64,000 bases of DNA from positions 1 through 64,000 of the forward strand of contig JAGVJK010000021.1 of the NCBI GenBank assembly GCA_020051155.1, read 5' to 3'. Positions 53,885-63,946 of this stretch are shown piece after piece (position 1 is the stretch's first letter; every line of letters begins with the position of its first letter). The stretch is from Gammaproteobacteria bacterium. GTDB lineage: Bacteria; Pseudomonadota; Gammaproteobacteria; UBA1113. The notes beneath the pieces are model-generated. The model searched no databases, had not been told where the DNA came from, and was given only the letters and a program-made list of their open reading frames with translations. The position numbers and the translations under genes were made by a program.

Positions 53885-55213
53885 TCATTGACAAACAGCC
53901 CATGCTGGAAGAAAAATAATTTTGTTAGCCGCATCGAATTTAAACTCACCCATGTAAATATAAAAAGAAAAATTTACGTTGGGTTCATAATCACGAAAGC
54001 GTAATAAGTTTCTAACTTTTTTAGGCTCAATGTGAGAAGAGCTGGTGATTTCAAAGGGAATGATGTGTGGCGGTGCATGCATAACAAAATCAACTTCAGC
54101 ACCACCGGTTGTTCGCCAATAATGAACCCGATGGTGGCCAGGATGATGATTTAACCAGCTATCCAATTCACTTAGAAACCAATTTTCTAACCGATGTCCC
54201 ATTTGTCCTGTTTTTAATAATGTCTCTGGATCATAAATACCCTGGAGAAAACTAACCAAACCGTTGTTGATCAAATATCCTTTAGGTGCCTTAACCAATC
54301 GCGTTAAAACGGAATTGATGTAAGGCGAAACTTCTTCATACAATAACGTCGCTGATAAATAACCACGGTACTTCTGCAGCGTTTCTCGGTGGCAACCCAG
54401 TGCTTGCAAAATCCGAGAATCATCGCGGATAGAGCCCGTTTGTGCCGCTGTGATCTCCATCAAGTGTCGATATAGATTTAAATCTGTGATGGAGTGAATG
54501 GCACGTACATCTTTTTCTAAATAAGTTTGCAGATAGTTATCTAAATAATCGAGCTTTTCTTCGATGGTGTTTGCTAATAACACCTCCGGTAATCCCCCCC
54601 AACATTGCAAAGTAACAAGTGCTTGTTGTAGTAATTTCGAATACGGAGTCAATGCATGAAAATAATCATTCCATTGTTTCTCATCCTCTGGTGCAGAAAG
54701 AATTTGTGTAAAAATACTGGGTTGAATATCGATATGATGAAGCAACCCGACAGTTTCACATAAGTTAAAAGCCGATAAATAATAAAGATTAATTCTGCCT
54801 GCAAGACTTTCTGCGCTTAATCGATGTAAATCTAAAAGCGCAGAGCCGGTAATAATAAACTTTATAGCGTTTTGATCTTTATAACGATCATAAAGCAGTT
54901 TGATTTGATCAAATAACTCCGGAGATTTTTGCGCCTCATCGATTGCAACCAAGACCAAACGATTAGGCTCAAGGTGACGCTGGATGGTCGTCAAAATGAT
55001 GGTTTCTAATTCGCCTTGTTGTATTGCTTGGCGTTCCGATAAGCGGTCCATATTTAATGAAACAACGGCCAACTCAGGGTGTTCTTTTATATATTGATTT
55101 AACAACGTAGACTTGCCAACACGTCGCGGGCCCAAAAGGCCAGTTATCATGGAGCCATCAAAAGCGGTCCAAAGTCGTTGTTCGATGGAGCGGGTTGTGT
55201 AGTTCACTGGCAT
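53885..55213 (-). CDS. AAA_14/DUF4143 ATPase
   Basis: 442 aa. N-terminal P-loop ATPase (LLGPRRVGKSTLLNQYI as Walker A; LVLVAIDEAQKSPELFDQIK as Walker B; FIITGSALLDL sensor) and a C-terminal DUF4143 domain with a PD-(D/E)XK-like core (HYWRTTGGAEVDFVMHAPPH, then IPFEITSS). These proteins are common, mobile and of unknown role, sometimes linked to toxin-antitoxin or defence genes. Start at 55213 chosen because AGGA lies about 6 bases upstream; a TTG four codons earlier is less likely. Confidence 0.9.
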   Translation of the reverse strand: MPVNYTTRSIEQRLWTAFDGSMITGLLGPRRVGKSTLLNQYIKEHPELAVVSLNMDRLSERQAIQQGELETIILTTIQRHLEPNRLVLVAIDEAQKSPELFDQIKLLYDRYKDQNAIKFIITGSALLDLHRLSAESLAGRINLYYLSAFNLCETVGLLHHIDIQPSIFTQILSAPEDEKQWNDYFHALTPYSKLLQQALVTLQCWGGLPEVLLANTIEEKLDYLDNYLQTYLEKDVRAIHSITDLNLYRHLMEITAAQTGSIRDDSRILQALGCHRETLQKYRGYLSATLLYEEVSPYINSVLTRLVKAPKGYLINNGLVSFLQGIYDPETLLKTGQMGHRLENWFLSELDSWLNHHPGHHRVHYWRTTGGAEVDFVMHAPPHIIPFEITSSSHIEPKKVRNLLRFRDYEPNVNFSFYIYMGEFKFDAANKIIFLPAWAVCQ

Positions 55214-55249
55214 ATTTCCTTGCAATAGCGATTTTTCAATGAAATTATT

Positions 55250-55294
55250 ACACTCGAGCAGCTAATTTACAATGAAAAAAAACTGCTCGAGTGT
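55250..55294. promoter_or_regulatory. Long perfect inverted repeat upstream of the AAA_14 ATPase
   Basis: Arms ACACTCGAGCAG (55250-55261) and CTGCTCGAGTGT (55283-55294), 12 bp each and perfect, separated by 21 AT-rich bases, 37 bases upstream of the ATPase start. CTCGAG inside each arm is itself palindromic. It may be an operator pair for a dimeric regulator or a hairpin; no T run supports a terminator. Confidence 0.6.
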
Positions 55295-55402
55295 CGAAAT
55301 TGCATGATTATTACCAAAACATGAGACACTTTCTTGCAGAAAAGGCTATTTGATAGTATTGTGGCCAACTCTGAGCATTAAATAGATAAGAGGTAATGTC
55401 TA

Positions 55403-55894
55403 ATGGCCGCAATCCCTTACGTGGCCCTGGACTTTTTGTCACCATGATACAGGATGGAGTTCGTCAAGTTGGACTACACGCGTTGGTGGTGGTGCCGCTG
55501 TTGCTATCTTAACAGATGGCATGCTACACAGCCTTGGATGACGCTAGAGGGCTCACGGTGCATCGAACCCACAGGCTGCTGCCCCGTTGAAGAAATAATA
55601 TTGTGCCTTTTCCATCGCGAAGAAGAATGCGCTCAGGAAAATATCTCTCACTATTTAATCAGTGCCACTTTTATTTTAAAAGATGCAACCTTAGAACCCC
55701 TGTTGACCCAATTAACACAACAAAATGTAGATCTGCGTTATACCCATAAGCATCCACTCATAAAAGAAAGAAGACCTTTTATCGGTTTATTTTGTGGAAG
55801 CCAGCAGCCTATAAATGCTGGTACATCATTTTCGGCATTATCTTCTTGGGACTATGAAAACTTTTTTACGACAAATGGCAAGATTTGGTTATAA
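55403..55894 (+). pseudogene. Reading frame broken by an early TGA
   Basis: An ATG at 55403 with GAGGT 8 bases upstream opens MAAIPYVALDFLSP, then a TGA (55445-55447), after which the same frame runs on for about 149 codons (from ATG 55454, EFVKLDYTRWWWCR to FFTTNGKIWL). The ribosome site and the shared frame suggest one gene with a nonsense mutation, or else an unrelated ORF starting at 55454. The product is rich in Trp and Cys at the start, and no family was recognised. Confidence 0.35.
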
Positions 55895-56114
55895 CCGTGA
55901 TTTTCTAATCCAGCTTGGATTATTAATACAACTCTTACAATTGACTCTGGAACAACAAACACCCGAGATGCCAATAACTTCACAACGACAAGCAAGATTG
56001 TAAGTGCAATGATCATTGGCAAATAGTTGTGGAGCACTCCAACATGCATTCGCATCTTGCAATCAACTTAGTATATAATGCACTCCAAATTGAGTCTCTC
56101 CAATAGGTTAATCA

Positions 56115-57203
56115 ATGACCAAACGAACCATGCTTTATGAACAACACGTATTGGCTGGCGCCAAAATGGTGGATTTTGCGGGCTGGGAAATGCCCATTCA
56201 TTACGGCTCACAATTACAGGAACATCATCAAGTCCGCCAAGATTGCGGGGTGTTTGATGTTTCGCATATGGCCATCGTTGATGTCCTCGGCCCAGGTGCC
56301 CGTGATTACTTGCGTTTTTTATTAGCAAATGACATTGATAAGATGACCTCTCGTGGTCGCTCACTCTATAGTTGTATGCTCAATGACCGAGGTGGTGTCA
56401 TCGATGATTTGATCGTCTACTTCGTTGACGTCAACAAATACCGCATCGTTCTTAATGCCTCCCGTCGTACACAAGATTTAGATTGGATGAATCAACAAGC
56501 TGAAGGTTTTGCCATTGGTTTGCATCAACGAGATGATTTAAGCATGGTGGCCGTACAAGGTCCCAATGCCATTGCGAAAGTGCAGTCTCTATTAACTCCT
56601 GCACAATTAGATTTAGCAGTCACTCTGCGTCCCTTCGATTGTGCTGAAAACGAACAAATTTTCATTGCTCGTACAGGTTATACCGGCGAAGATGGCTACG
56701 AAATTATCATGCACTCTGAAAATATCATTGAATTTTGGCAACGCTTATTAGCTGCTGACATCAAGCCCATTGGCTTGGGTGCTCGTGATACTTTGCGCTT
56801 AGAGGCTGGGTTAAATTTATATGGCAACGATATGGATGAAACCACGCACCCATTAGAATCAATGTTAGGTTGGACCATTGCTTGGGAACCCTATGAGCGT
56901 TTATTTCTAGGCCGCGCAGCACTAGAGCTCATTAAAGCTGCTGAACCTAACAGAAAATTAGTTGGTTTAGTCCTCGAAGGCAAAGGCATTTTGCGTCAAC
57001 ATCATAAAGTTATTTTTCCTGGGATCGGAGAAGGAGAAGTTACTAGCGGCGGATTTTCTCCAACGCTGAATAAATCCATTGCCTTTGCTCGCGTCCCTGC
57101 AACTGCTGGTGACACTTGCTTAGTAGAAATTCGTGAAAAACAAATTCCTGCTAAAGTTGTAAAACCACCTTTTGTGCGTCACGGAAAAATCTTAGTTCAA
57201 TAA
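56115..57203 (+). CDS. gcvT: Glycine cleavage system T protein (aminomethyltransferase)
   Basis: Transfers the methylene from aminomethyl-lipoyl GcvH to tetrahydrofolate, releasing ammonia. GAKMVDFAGWEMPIHYG at the N terminus, the folate-binding SCMLNDRGGVIDDLIVY and GYTGEDGYEI, and the C-terminal GEVTSGGFSPTLNKSIAFA. 362 aa. First gene of gcvT-H-PA-PB. No glycine riboswitch was seen upstream. A TATAAT at 56074-56079 is a possible -10 without a clear -35. Confidence 0.97.
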   Translation: MTKRTMLYEQHVLAGAKMVDFAGWEMPIHYGSQLQEHHQVRQDCGVFDVSHMAIVDVLGPGARDYLRFLLANDIDKMTSRGRSLYSCMLNDRGGVIDDLIVYFVDVNKYRIVLNASRRTQDLDWMNQQAEGFAIGLHQRDDLSMVAVQGPNAIAKVQSLLTPAQLDLAVTLRPFDCAENEQIFIARTGYTGEDGYEIIMHSENIIEFWQRLLAADIKPIGLGARDTLRLEAGLNLYGNDMDETTHPLESMLGWTIAWEPYERLFLGRAALELIKAAEPNRKLVGLVLEGKGILRQHHKVIFPGIGEGEVTSGGFSPTLNKSIAFARVPATAGDTCLVEIREKQIPAKVVKPPFVRHGKILVQ

Positions 57204-57229
57204 TTCGTTAATAAAAAAGGAGCTCTGTT

Positions 57230-57625
57230 ATGAATCACGTCCCCAGCGAATTACGTTATAGCAAATCCCATGAGTGGGTTCGACTTGAAGGTAATGGTAT
57301 CGCTATTGTTGGTATCACTGATCATGCACAATCATTGTTAGGTGATTTAGTCTATGTTGAATTACCGGAAGTGGATACTTCATTAAAAGCTGGCGATGAA
57401 GCAGGCGTTGTAGAGTCTGTCAAAGCGGCCTCCGATGTTTACACGCCGGTGAGTGGCGAAATTCTCGAAATCAATGAAGCGTTAGCGACAGCGCCTGAGC
57501 TAGTTAATGACGATCCCTATGGTCATGGATGGTTATTCAAAATTCAATTGGATGATGAAAATGAGTTAGAAGAATTGTTAGATTCTGACGGTTATGAAGA
57601 GATGATCGCTGCGGATGATCACTAA
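57230..57625 (+). CDS. gcvH: Glycine cleavage system H protein
   Basis: Lipoyl carrier: SHEWVRLEGNGIAIVGITDH, lipoylated K65 in GVVESVKAASDVYTPVSGE, and the conserved DPYGHGWLFKI end. 131 aa. AAGGAG is well placed before the ATG. Shuttles the aminomethyl group between GcvP and GcvT. Confidence 0.97.
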   Translation: MNHVPSELRYSKSHEWVRLEGNGIAIVGITDHAQSLLGDLVYVELPEVDTSLKAGDEAGVVESVKAASDVYTPVSGEILEINEALATAPELVNDDPYGHGWLFKIQLDDENELEELLDSDGYEEMIAADDH

Positions 57626-57641
57626 CATCTGAGGTAACACC

Positions 57642-59015
57642 ATGCCCTATATTCCACATACTGAACACGATATTCAAACCATGCTAGAGACCATTGGTGT
57701 CACTGGCATTCAAGAATTATTTGATGAAATTCCAAAGGCATTACGCATTGAATCTCTGGAGGGAATACCAGAAGGTCTAGGAGAAATGGATGTTTCTCGT
57801 CTCATGTTAGAAAAAGCAGCGCAAGATCGGCGCGGCGTATGTTTCATTGGCGCGGGTGCTTACGAGCATCATATTCCTGCCGCCGTATGGGACATTGCTT
57901 CGCGCGGTGAATTCATGACGGCTTACACACCTTATCAAGCGGAAGCAAGCCAAGGAACCTTACAATTACTCTACGAATATCAAACCATGATGGCACATTT
58001 GCTGAGTATGGATGTTTCTAATGCATCTTTATATGATGGTGCCTCTGCCTTAGCGGAAGCTGTGTTGATGGCGGTGCGTGCAAATCGACATTCTCATTCC
58101 AAACGTATTTTAGTGTTAGGCAGTTTGCATCCTCATTATTTACAAACGGTGCAAAGCATTGTGCGCGCACAACAGATTGAAATTGAAGTGATCCCCTTTT
58201 CTGCGCAACAAGGCACTGTCGATCCTGCAACACTTGCTGCGTACGATCAACAAGACATTACAGCCTTAGTGATTCCACAACCTAATTTTTTTGGTGGCTT
58301 AGAAGCCGTTGATGCTCTCACACAATGGGCTCATGCTCATAAAGCATTGACCATTGCTGTGGTTAATCCTGTTGCGATGGCGGTGTTGAAAGAACCTGGA
58401 CAATGGGGTGATTCAGGTGCTGATATTGCCTGTGGTGAAGGACAACCGTTGGGAATTCCCTTAAGCTCCGGCGGACCTTATTTTGGTTTTATCACATGCA
58501 AACAAGAATACGTACGACAAATGCCCGGGCGCATCATTGGCTGCACCGTTGATAGTAACGGTAAGCGAGGATTTTCTCTGACGTTGCAAGCGCGTGAGCA
58601 ACACATTCGTCGTTCCAAAGCTACTTCTAATATTTGTACCAATCAGGGATTGGCTGTCACCGCAGCAACTATTTTTATGTCATTGATCGGTTTTGATGGT
58701 TTGAAAAAAGTCGCTGAGAATTGCTACGCTAATACGCACCGTTTAGAGTCTCTCTTAACTCAAATATCGGGCGTCGAGCGTTTGTTTACCGGCCCTTATT
58801 TTCATGAAGTCGCTTTGCGTTTACCTTGCAAGGTAGAGCCGGTATTGCAACAATTGTTGGCTGCAGACATTCAAGGTGGTATTGATATCAGTCCTTATTA
58901 TGATTCATTAAAACAAGAAAATGCCCTACTTGTTTGTGCTACGGAAACAAAAACCGACGCTGATCTTGTGTATTTTGCTGAACAATTAAAACGTGCTTTG
59001 CACTCTACCGTTTAG
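57642..59015 (+). CDS. gcvPA: Glycine dehydrogenase (decarboxylating) subunit 1
   Basis: 457 aa, the N-terminal half of a split Gcv[20 protein letters not shown], the [19 protein letters not shown] segment, and [10 protein letters not shown] are typical of subunit 1. It pairs with GcvPB to decarboxylate glycine. E. coli has a single fused GcvP, while Coxiella-like lineages and many Gram-positives have the split form. Confidence 0.96.
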   Translation: MPYIPHTEHDIQTMLETIGVTGIQELFDEIPKALRIESLEGIPEGLGEMDVSRLMLEKAAQDRRGVCFIGAGAYEHHIPAAVWDIASRGEFMTAYTPYQAEASQGTLQLLYEYQTMMAHLLSMDVSNASLYDGASALAEAVLMAVRANRHSHSKRILVLGSLHPHYLQTVQSIVRAQQIEIEVIPFSAQQGTVDPATLAAYDQQDITALVIPQPNFFGGLEAVDALTQWAHAHKALTIAVVNPVAMAVLKEPGQWGDSGADIACGEGQPLGIPLSSGGPYFGFITCKQEYVRQMPGRIIGCTVDSNGKRGFSLTLQAREQHIRRSKATSNICTNQGLAVTAATIFMSLIGFDGLKKVAENCYANTHRLESLLTQISGVERLFTGPYFHEVALRLPCKVEPVLQQLLAADIQGGIDISPYYDSLKQENALLVCATETKTDADLVYFAEQLKRALHSTV

Positions 59016-59034
59016 CCCATAAGAGGAAACATTG

Positions 59035-60489
59035 ATGAAACTTATTTTTGAAATTAGTCAACGCCATCGACATGCTGCGGTGCAAGCGCCTCGTCCAACA
59101 GATATTTCGCTGGATATTCCTAAGGAATTACGCCGAACCTCTGAGCCACAATGGCCGGAAGTTTCTGAGTTGCAAGTGGTGCGACATTATACGCAACTTT
59201 CATTACGCAATTTTTCTATTGATACTAATTTTTATCCGCTAGGCTCATGCACCATGAAATACAATCCTCGAGGTGTGCATAAGCTCGCGATGACTCGTGA
59301 ATTTTTACAACGACATCCTTTAGCGCCAGTGGAGCAAAGTCAGGGCTTTTTAAGTTGTGCTTACGATTTACAACAAATGCTAGCATCTATTTGTGGCATG
59401 GCAGCTGTTTCACTCACACCCATGGCGGGGGCGCAAGGTGAATTTGCAGGTGTTGCGATGATTCGTGCTTATCATCAAGATCGTGGAGATCACGGTCGTA
59501 CAGAAATTTTGTGCCCCGATGCAGCCCATGGTACGAATCCTGCCTCTGCAGTGATGTGCGGTTATACTGTAAAAGAATTACCGACGGGTGCTGATGGCAA
59601 TACAGATTTAGAACGATTGAAAGCCATGGTTGGGCCACAAACTGCTGGCATCATGTTAACGAATCCATCCACCCTAGGTGTCTTTGATCAGAATATTAAA
59701 GAAGTGGCGCGCATCGTTCATGAAGCCGGTGGTTTATTATATTATGACGGTGCAAACTTAAATGCGATCCTCGGCAAAGTGCGACCTGGTGATATGGGCT
59801 TTGATGTGATTCATTTGAATTTACATAAAACCTTTGCCACACCCCATGGTGGTGGTGGTCCTGGCTCTGGCCCTGTGGGTGTGAGTCAGCGTTTAAAACC
59901 TTATTTACCGATCCCGATGGTGACCCGTGATGAGCAAGGTTATCGTTGGCTTACTGAACAAGATTGCCCGAAAACGATTGGCCGCCTATCCACTTTTATG
60001 GGCAATGCTGGTATTGTTCTGCGCGCGTATATTTATTGTCGTTTGCTAGGTAAAGATGGTTTGCATCGTGTCGGTGAATTTGCAACGCTTAATGCAAATT
60101 ATTTGATGGTGAAATTACAACAAGCTGGTTTTACGCTAGCTTATCCACAACGACGCGCTAGCCATGAGTTTATTATCACTTTGGCAAAACAAGCAAAAAA
60201 TCTAGGTGTGAATGCGATGGATTTTGCAAAACGCTTGTTAGATTATGGTGTGCATGCGCCGACAACGTATTTTCCTTTGTTGATCCCGGAGTGTTTGCTC
60301 ATCGAGCCTACAGAGACGGAGTCTAAAGAGGAATTAGACCGCTTTATTGATATTATGATAGCCTTACTCGACGAGGCACAAAATACACCAGAAACATTAA
60401 AAAACGCTCCGCATTCGCTGCCGGTGCGTCGTCTGGATGATGTAAAAGCTGCGAGAGAATTAAATTTAACTTGGCAACCTGGAGAATAA
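59035..60489 (+). CDS. gcvPB: Glycine dehydrogenase (decarboxylating) subunit 2
   Basis: 484 aa. The PLP lysine K265 is in [28 protein letters not shown] and [18 protein letters not shown] are typical. The start at 59035 (ATG) is preferred over the preceding TTG; AGAGGAAAC lies upstream. Last gene of the glycine cleavage operon. Confidence 0.97.
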   Translation: MKLIFEISQRHRHAAVQAPRPTDISLDIPKELRRTSEPQWPEVSELQVVRHYTQLSLRNFSIDTNFYPLGSCTMKYNPRGVHKLAMTREFLQRHPLAPVEQSQGFLSCAYDLQQMLASICGMAAVSLTPMAGAQGEFAGVAMIRAYHQDRGDHGRTEILCPDAAHGTNPASAVMCGYTVKELPTGADGNTDLERLKAMVGPQTAGIMLTNPSTLGVFDQNIKEVARIVHEAGGLLYYDGANLNAILGKVRPGDMGFDVIHLNLHKTFATPHGGGGPGSGPVGVSQRLKPYLPIPMVTRDEQGYRWLTEQDCPKTIGRLSTFMGNAGIVLRAYIYCRLLGKDGLHRVGEFATLNANYLMVKLQQAGFTLAYPQRRASHEFIITLAKQAKNLGVNAMDFAKRLLDYGVHAPTTYFPLLIPECLLIEPTETESKEELDRFIDIMIALLDEAQNTPETLKNAPHSLPVRRLDDVKAARELNLTWQPGE

Positions 60490-60492
60490 AAC

Positions 60493-60783
60493 ATGAGTGC
60501 AACTGTTGATGAATTAACCATCGAATATGTGGAAGATGGTGTCACCACCATTAAACAATTAGATAAGAAAATATTGTCGAAGGGTGCCTGGGCCACCATT
60601 ATTTTTCGTTATCAAGAATGGGATCGCAAAACGGAAGGTTACGGTGCTGATAAATATAGTATCCGTCGTTACCAAAAACGTAATGATCAATATTTTCAAA
60701 AATCTAAGTTTAATATTTCTAGCAAAGATCAGGCGCAAAAAATTATTGAAGCGTTAAATCTATGGATGGCTGAAGAGGCATGA
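60493..60783 (+). CDS. Small conserved protein of unknown function
   Basis: 96 aa, 3 bases after gcvPB and overlapping the TerC-like gene by 4 bases, so it is part of the same transcript. Compact alpha/beta character (LSKGAWATIIFRYQEWDRKT and SIRRYQKRNDQYFQKSKFNI). No family name can be given, but it looks like a genuine, well-folded protein. Confidence 0.82.
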   Translation: MSATVDELTIEYVEDGVTTIKQLDKKILSKGAWATIIFRYQEWDRKTEGYGADKYSIRRYQKRNDQYFQKSKFNISSKDQAQKIIEALNLWMAEEA

Positions 60784-61505
60784 TAGACGCTCTTACCCAT
60801 TCTCATTTTTGGATCGCGTTAGTTACGCTAACCGCATTGGAAATTGTTTTGGGTGTAGATAATATTATTTTTATTTCTATTGTGACTGATCGACTCGCTG
60901 AACCAAAACGATCTCGCGCACGTCGAGTAGGTTTATTAGCTGCTGCAATCACTCGAATTGCATTACTGTTATTATTAGTTTGGATTTCTCACCTTACAAA
61001 GCCCTTGCTGACATTATGGGGCTTCACCTTGACTGGCCAAACTTTAATTCTAGTAGGCGGGGGCTTATTCCTCATGGCAAAAAGCTCGATGGAAATTCAT
61101 ACACAGTTAGAAGTACCAGATGAGGAGATACAGGCAAGCCCTGCTCGAGCTTTTTTCCTGATCATTTTACAAATTATGATTTTGGATATTGTTTTTTCTT
61201 TAGATTCTATCATTACAGCCATTGGCTTGGTTAATGAAATTCCTGTGATGATCTGCGCCATATTGATCGCCATTGGTGTTATGATTTTCCTTTCCAATGG
61301 AATTTCAAGAATCTTGAATCGACATCCTTCTATTAAAATGTTAGCCCTTAGTTTTTTATTGATGATTGGCTTTATGCTGATCTTAGAAGGCTTCGGGATT
61401 GATGTACCGAAAGGTTATGCTTACAGCGCCATGGCGTTTTCTGTATTTGTCGAAGGATTGAATATTTTTGCGCGACGTAATGCTAAAAAGAAACGTTTAA
61501 ACTAA
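60780..61505 (+). CDS. TerC-family integral membrane protein
   Basis: 241 aa, about seven TM helices. Signature acidic residues in EIVLGVDNIIFI and IVFSLDSIITA are those of the TerC/YoaE/Alx family, thought to move Mn or other divalent metals out of the cytoplasm. It overlaps the preceding small gene by 4 bases. A REP-like element follows its stop. Confidence 0.92.
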   Translation: MIDALTHSHFWIALVTLTALEIVLGVDNIIFISIVTDRLAEPKRSRARRVGLLAAAITRIALLLLLVWISHLTKPLLTLWGFTLTGQTLILVGGGLFLMAKSSMEIHTQLEVPDEEIQASPARAFFLIILQIMILDIVFSLDSIITAIGLVNEIPVMICAILIAIGVMIFLSNGISRILNRHPSIKMLALSFLLMIGFMLILEGFGIDVPKGYAYSAMAFSVFVEGLNIFARRNAKKKRLN

Positions 61506-61542
61506 TTGCTGGGCCTGTTGCAAAAGACCATCTCGGTAAAAA

Positions 61543-61592
61543 GTGCCTTCTCTCCTTGAGGGAGAAGGTGGCCGCAGGCCGGATGAGGGGTA
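61543..61592 (+). repeat. REP-like palindromic element, single copy
   Basis: GTGCCTTCTCTCCTTGAGGG and on to CCGGATGAGGGG, nearly identical to the copy at 42204-42252, in the gap between the TerC-family gene and the FAD oxidoreductase gene. It includes GGCCGCAGGCC, a small hairpin. Confidence 0.85.
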
Positions 61593-61622
61593 ATCAAATA
61601 AAACGCTACGGAGCATCAAAAC

Positions 61623-62825
61623 ATGCCCCCACACAATCTAATCATCATCGGCGCTGGCATCAGCGGTCTTAGTTTCGCTCATAATGCACAAGCCGCTGGT
61701 CATTCTGTACAAGTCTTAGAAAAACAATCTCGCGTAGGCGGCTTATTACACTCTGCACAAGTAGCGCCAGACTTTTGGTTAGAATTAGGCGGACATACTT
61801 GCTATAACAGTTACACGCAATTATTAGAATTACTAAATCACTGTCATGCATTGTCCTCTTTACAACCTCGTGAGGAGGTTCCTTATTATTTGTGGCGACA
61901 ATCACAATTTAAATCAATCCCATCACAACTTCATTATTTAGATCTGCTGACACATCTTTGGCGATTGCCTTTTTCTCGTAAGGATGCTTATAGCTTGAGG
62001 GAATATTATTCAAAAACCTTTGGCGCGAAAAATTTCGATGATGTGTTACAACATGCTTTCTCCGCGGTGTTATCACAACCTGCTGATGAATATCCTGCCT
62101 CTTTGTTATTTAACAAACGACCTGCTCGACGGAAAGATATCTCGAGAAAGTTTAGTGTTGAAGGCGGCTTGGAATCCATTGCTAAGTTGCTTGCGACCTC
62201 TGCGCCATTTGTGGTTGAACAAGAAGTAGAAGTTTTTAACATTGAGTACACGGATCACTTTGTACTAAATACGTCTCGAGGATCTTATCAATCAAAGCAA
62301 TTAGCACTTGCCACCGATCTACCAACCGCGCAGCAATTAATGCCTTATGTAGATCACCACATTGCTCAGTTATTAAATCAAATCCAAGTCGCTCATCTTG
62401 AAACAATAGCCGTGGCATTTTCAAAAACAGCAAGCTCTCGAGAATTGCATGCCGGATTAATCGGTATCGATGCTCCCTTTTACTCAAGCGTTTCCCGCGA
62501 TATTATTTCACACCCACATTACCGCGGCGTTACATTCCATTTTAAGCCAAATCAAATCAATAAAGAGGAAAAAATTCGCATCATTTGTGATTGTTTAAAT
62601 ATTAAAGAAGCCGACATCCTTTACCTTTTCGAAAAAAACCAAGCGCTACCTGCACTCAAAGTAGGACACGAAAAGATTATCAAAGAAATCGATCAAGCCT
62701 TACAAGAGAAACCTTATTTCCTACTAGGAAACTATTTCCAAGGCATCGCCATTGAAGATTGCTTGAGTCGATCTAGAAAAGAATGGATGCGATTGAAATT
62801 GGGTTCAGATCAAGTATTACCTTGA
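61623..62825 (+). CDS. FAD-dependent amine-oxidase/protoporphyrinogen-oxidase-like protein
   Basis: 400 aa. FAD-binding Rossmann motif IIIGAGISGLSFAHNAQAAG, then LEKQSRVGGLLHS. The middle part and the C-terminal closing motif (FLLGNYFQGIAIEDCLSRS) are like those of protoporphyrinogen oxidase HemY and related flavoproteins. Substrate is not determined. Haem synthesis is possible given hemE in the same window, but HemG/HemJ types are more usual in gammaproteobacteria. Confidence 0.82.
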   Translation: MPPHNLIIIGAGISGLSFAHNAQAAGHSVQVLEKQSRVGGLLHSAQVAPDFWLELGGHTCYNSYTQLLELLNHCHALSSLQPREEVPYYLWRQSQFKSIPSQLHYLDLLTHLWRLPFSRKDAYSLREYYSKTFGAKNFDDVLQHAFSAVLSQPADEYPASLLFNKRPARRKDISRKFSVEGGLESIAKLLATSAPFVVEQEVEVFNIEYTDHFVLNTSRGSYQSKQLALATDLPTAQQLMPYVDHHIAQLLNQIQVAHLETIAVAFSKTASSRELHAGLIGIDAPFYSSVSRDIISHPHYRGVTFHFKPNQINKEEKIRIICDCLNIKEADILYLFEKNQALPALKVGHEKIIKEIDQALQEKPYFLLGNYFQGIAIEDCLSRSRKEWMRLKLGSDQVLP

Positions 62826-62887
62826 CGTAATATGCCTTTTGTGTAATACTTTAACCTTAGAGACTGACTGGAATGGATAGTATCCAT
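62822..62887 (+). promoter_or_regulatory. Promoter and operator-like palindrome of the HigA-like gene
   Basis: -35 TTGACG at 62822-62827, a 16-base spacer, and -10 TAATAC at 62844-62849. Just beyond, ATGGATA-G-TATCCAT (62873-62887) is a perfect 7-bp-arm palindrome between the likely transcription start and the ATG, well placed for autorepression by the XRE protein downstream. Confidence 0.6.
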
Positions 62888-62911
62888 GTGGGCTCAAAAG
62901 GGTTTAATAAA

Positions 62912-63223
62912 ATGAGTAAAAATTTCGAAAAATTACGACAAAAAATGTCGCCCCAAGCGCGAAAACAGGCATCACTCAAAACTCAAGAATTGATCCAAGC
63001 AATGCCGTTACAAGAGCTCCGACAAGCACGACATTTGAGTCAAGAATGCCTTGCAAAAGTCCTCTCTACTAAACAAGCAAATTTATCACGGATCGAGCGA
63101 CGCACAGATATGTATATTTCAACACTGCGTAGCTATATTGAAGCAATGGGCGGTGAATTAGATATTATCGCTCGTTTTGCCGATGGTGAAGTTAGGATTA
63201 ATCAGTTTAGAGATATTGAGTAG
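62912..63223 (+). CDS. XRE-family regulator, HigA-like
   Basis: 103 aa. Helix-turn-helix at about residues 34-88 (PLQELRQARHLSQECLAKVL, then STKQANLSRIERRTD and a supporting MYISTLRSYIEAMGGELDI), the layout of HigA2/RelBE-associated antitoxins. The usual partner toxin (HigB type) is not found upstream, so it may be solitary. Start at 62912 is chosen because the frame before it covers the operator. Confidence 0.8.
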   Translation: MSKNFEKLRQKMSPQARKQASLKTQELIQAMPLQELRQARHLSQECLAKVLSTKQANLSRIERRTDMYISTLRSYIEAMGGELDIIARFADGEVRINQFRDIE

Positions 63224-63241
63224 ACTGGTTCCTACATCAAA

Positions 63242-63320
63242 TTGTGATTATTAAAAAATAATCACAAAATAATAAGAAAAGTTATGGCCCGATATATTGT
63301 TTCTATAACTGGCCATAACT
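63242..63320. terminator. Two hairpins after the HigA-like gene
   Basis: First hairpin: TTGTGATTATT / AATAATCACAA with a 4-base loop, 63242-63267, likely a terminator for the HigA-like gene. Second: AGTTATGGCC (63280-63289) and GGCCATAACT (63311-63320), 10 bp perfect with a 21-base loop, possibly an operator. The rest of the 318-base gap shows no supported gene. Confidence 0.5.
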
Positions 63321-63542
63321 AAATTCAAGAATAGAGAAATTTTCCCATACATTGGTGATACTCGATGATTTATTTAAAGAGTGATACGCTAGTCCGCAAT
63401 CCTAAAGATTTTAATTTTCAGCAACCTACCTACGTAAACTACACGGGGTTACTCCTAATTTACTTTCTTCTATCATGACGACGTTAAGTTTTGTCCTGGG
63501 TTCTTTTTCCGGGTTAGATGAAAAAAAATTATGGAGACGCTG

Positions 63543-63920
63543 ATGGAACTGTCATCTACTGCCGCTGAAGAGATATCAATGGAATCGCCTTTCAATGATG
63601 TCTTGATCGTTCGTTTTAAACAAGCTTATCACTTTCTATCCTTGGGAATTGATGAGCTGTTTCTTGGAAATCCTCAAGAAGATTATGTGAATTTTTTATT
63701 GGTTTTTTGTGACTTACTAAAACAATTAGTCAATCAACTTTCTACTCAGCCAATGTCCTTTCAGATTGTTGACAAGATTTATCAAGCAGAATCTCTCGGT
63801 CGAATTGCTGCTGACCAACTATTTGTTGAAAATGATTGTTCTGACAAAATTAATTATTTAGGTAGACTACGAGACTTATTAACGGAAACGAGAGAATTTT
63901 TAGAAAATAACTCTCGATAA
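63543..63920 (+). CDS. Unknown 125-aa helical protein upstream of csrA
   Basis: All-helical (NDVLIVRFKQAYHFLSLGID, LLKQLVNQLSTQ, LGRLRDLLTETREFLENN). Resembles small helical chaperone-like proteins in shape (FliS-like size and layout), but no family is claimed. Start at 63543 has GGAG 8 bases upstream; the ATG at 63531 has none. csrA begins 26 bases after the stop. Confidence 0.6.
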   Translation: MELSSTAAEEISMESPFNDVLIVRFKQAYHFLSLGIDELFLGNPQEDYVNFLLVFCDLLKQLVNQLSTQPMSFQIVDKIYQAESLGRIAADQLFVENDCSDKINYLGRLRDLLTETREFLENNSR

Positions 63921-63946
63921 TTAAGGATAATGCAGGAGAGGCTTTC

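Noticed and set aside
55403..55510. LysE-like frame (GPGLFVTMIQDG) in another reading frame
   Set aside because: Only a short hydrophobic stretch, ended by a TAA; no further transporter helices follow.
56004..56114. Glycine riboswitch upstream of gcvT
   Set aside because: The gap is too short and no tandem aptamer-like structure was seen.
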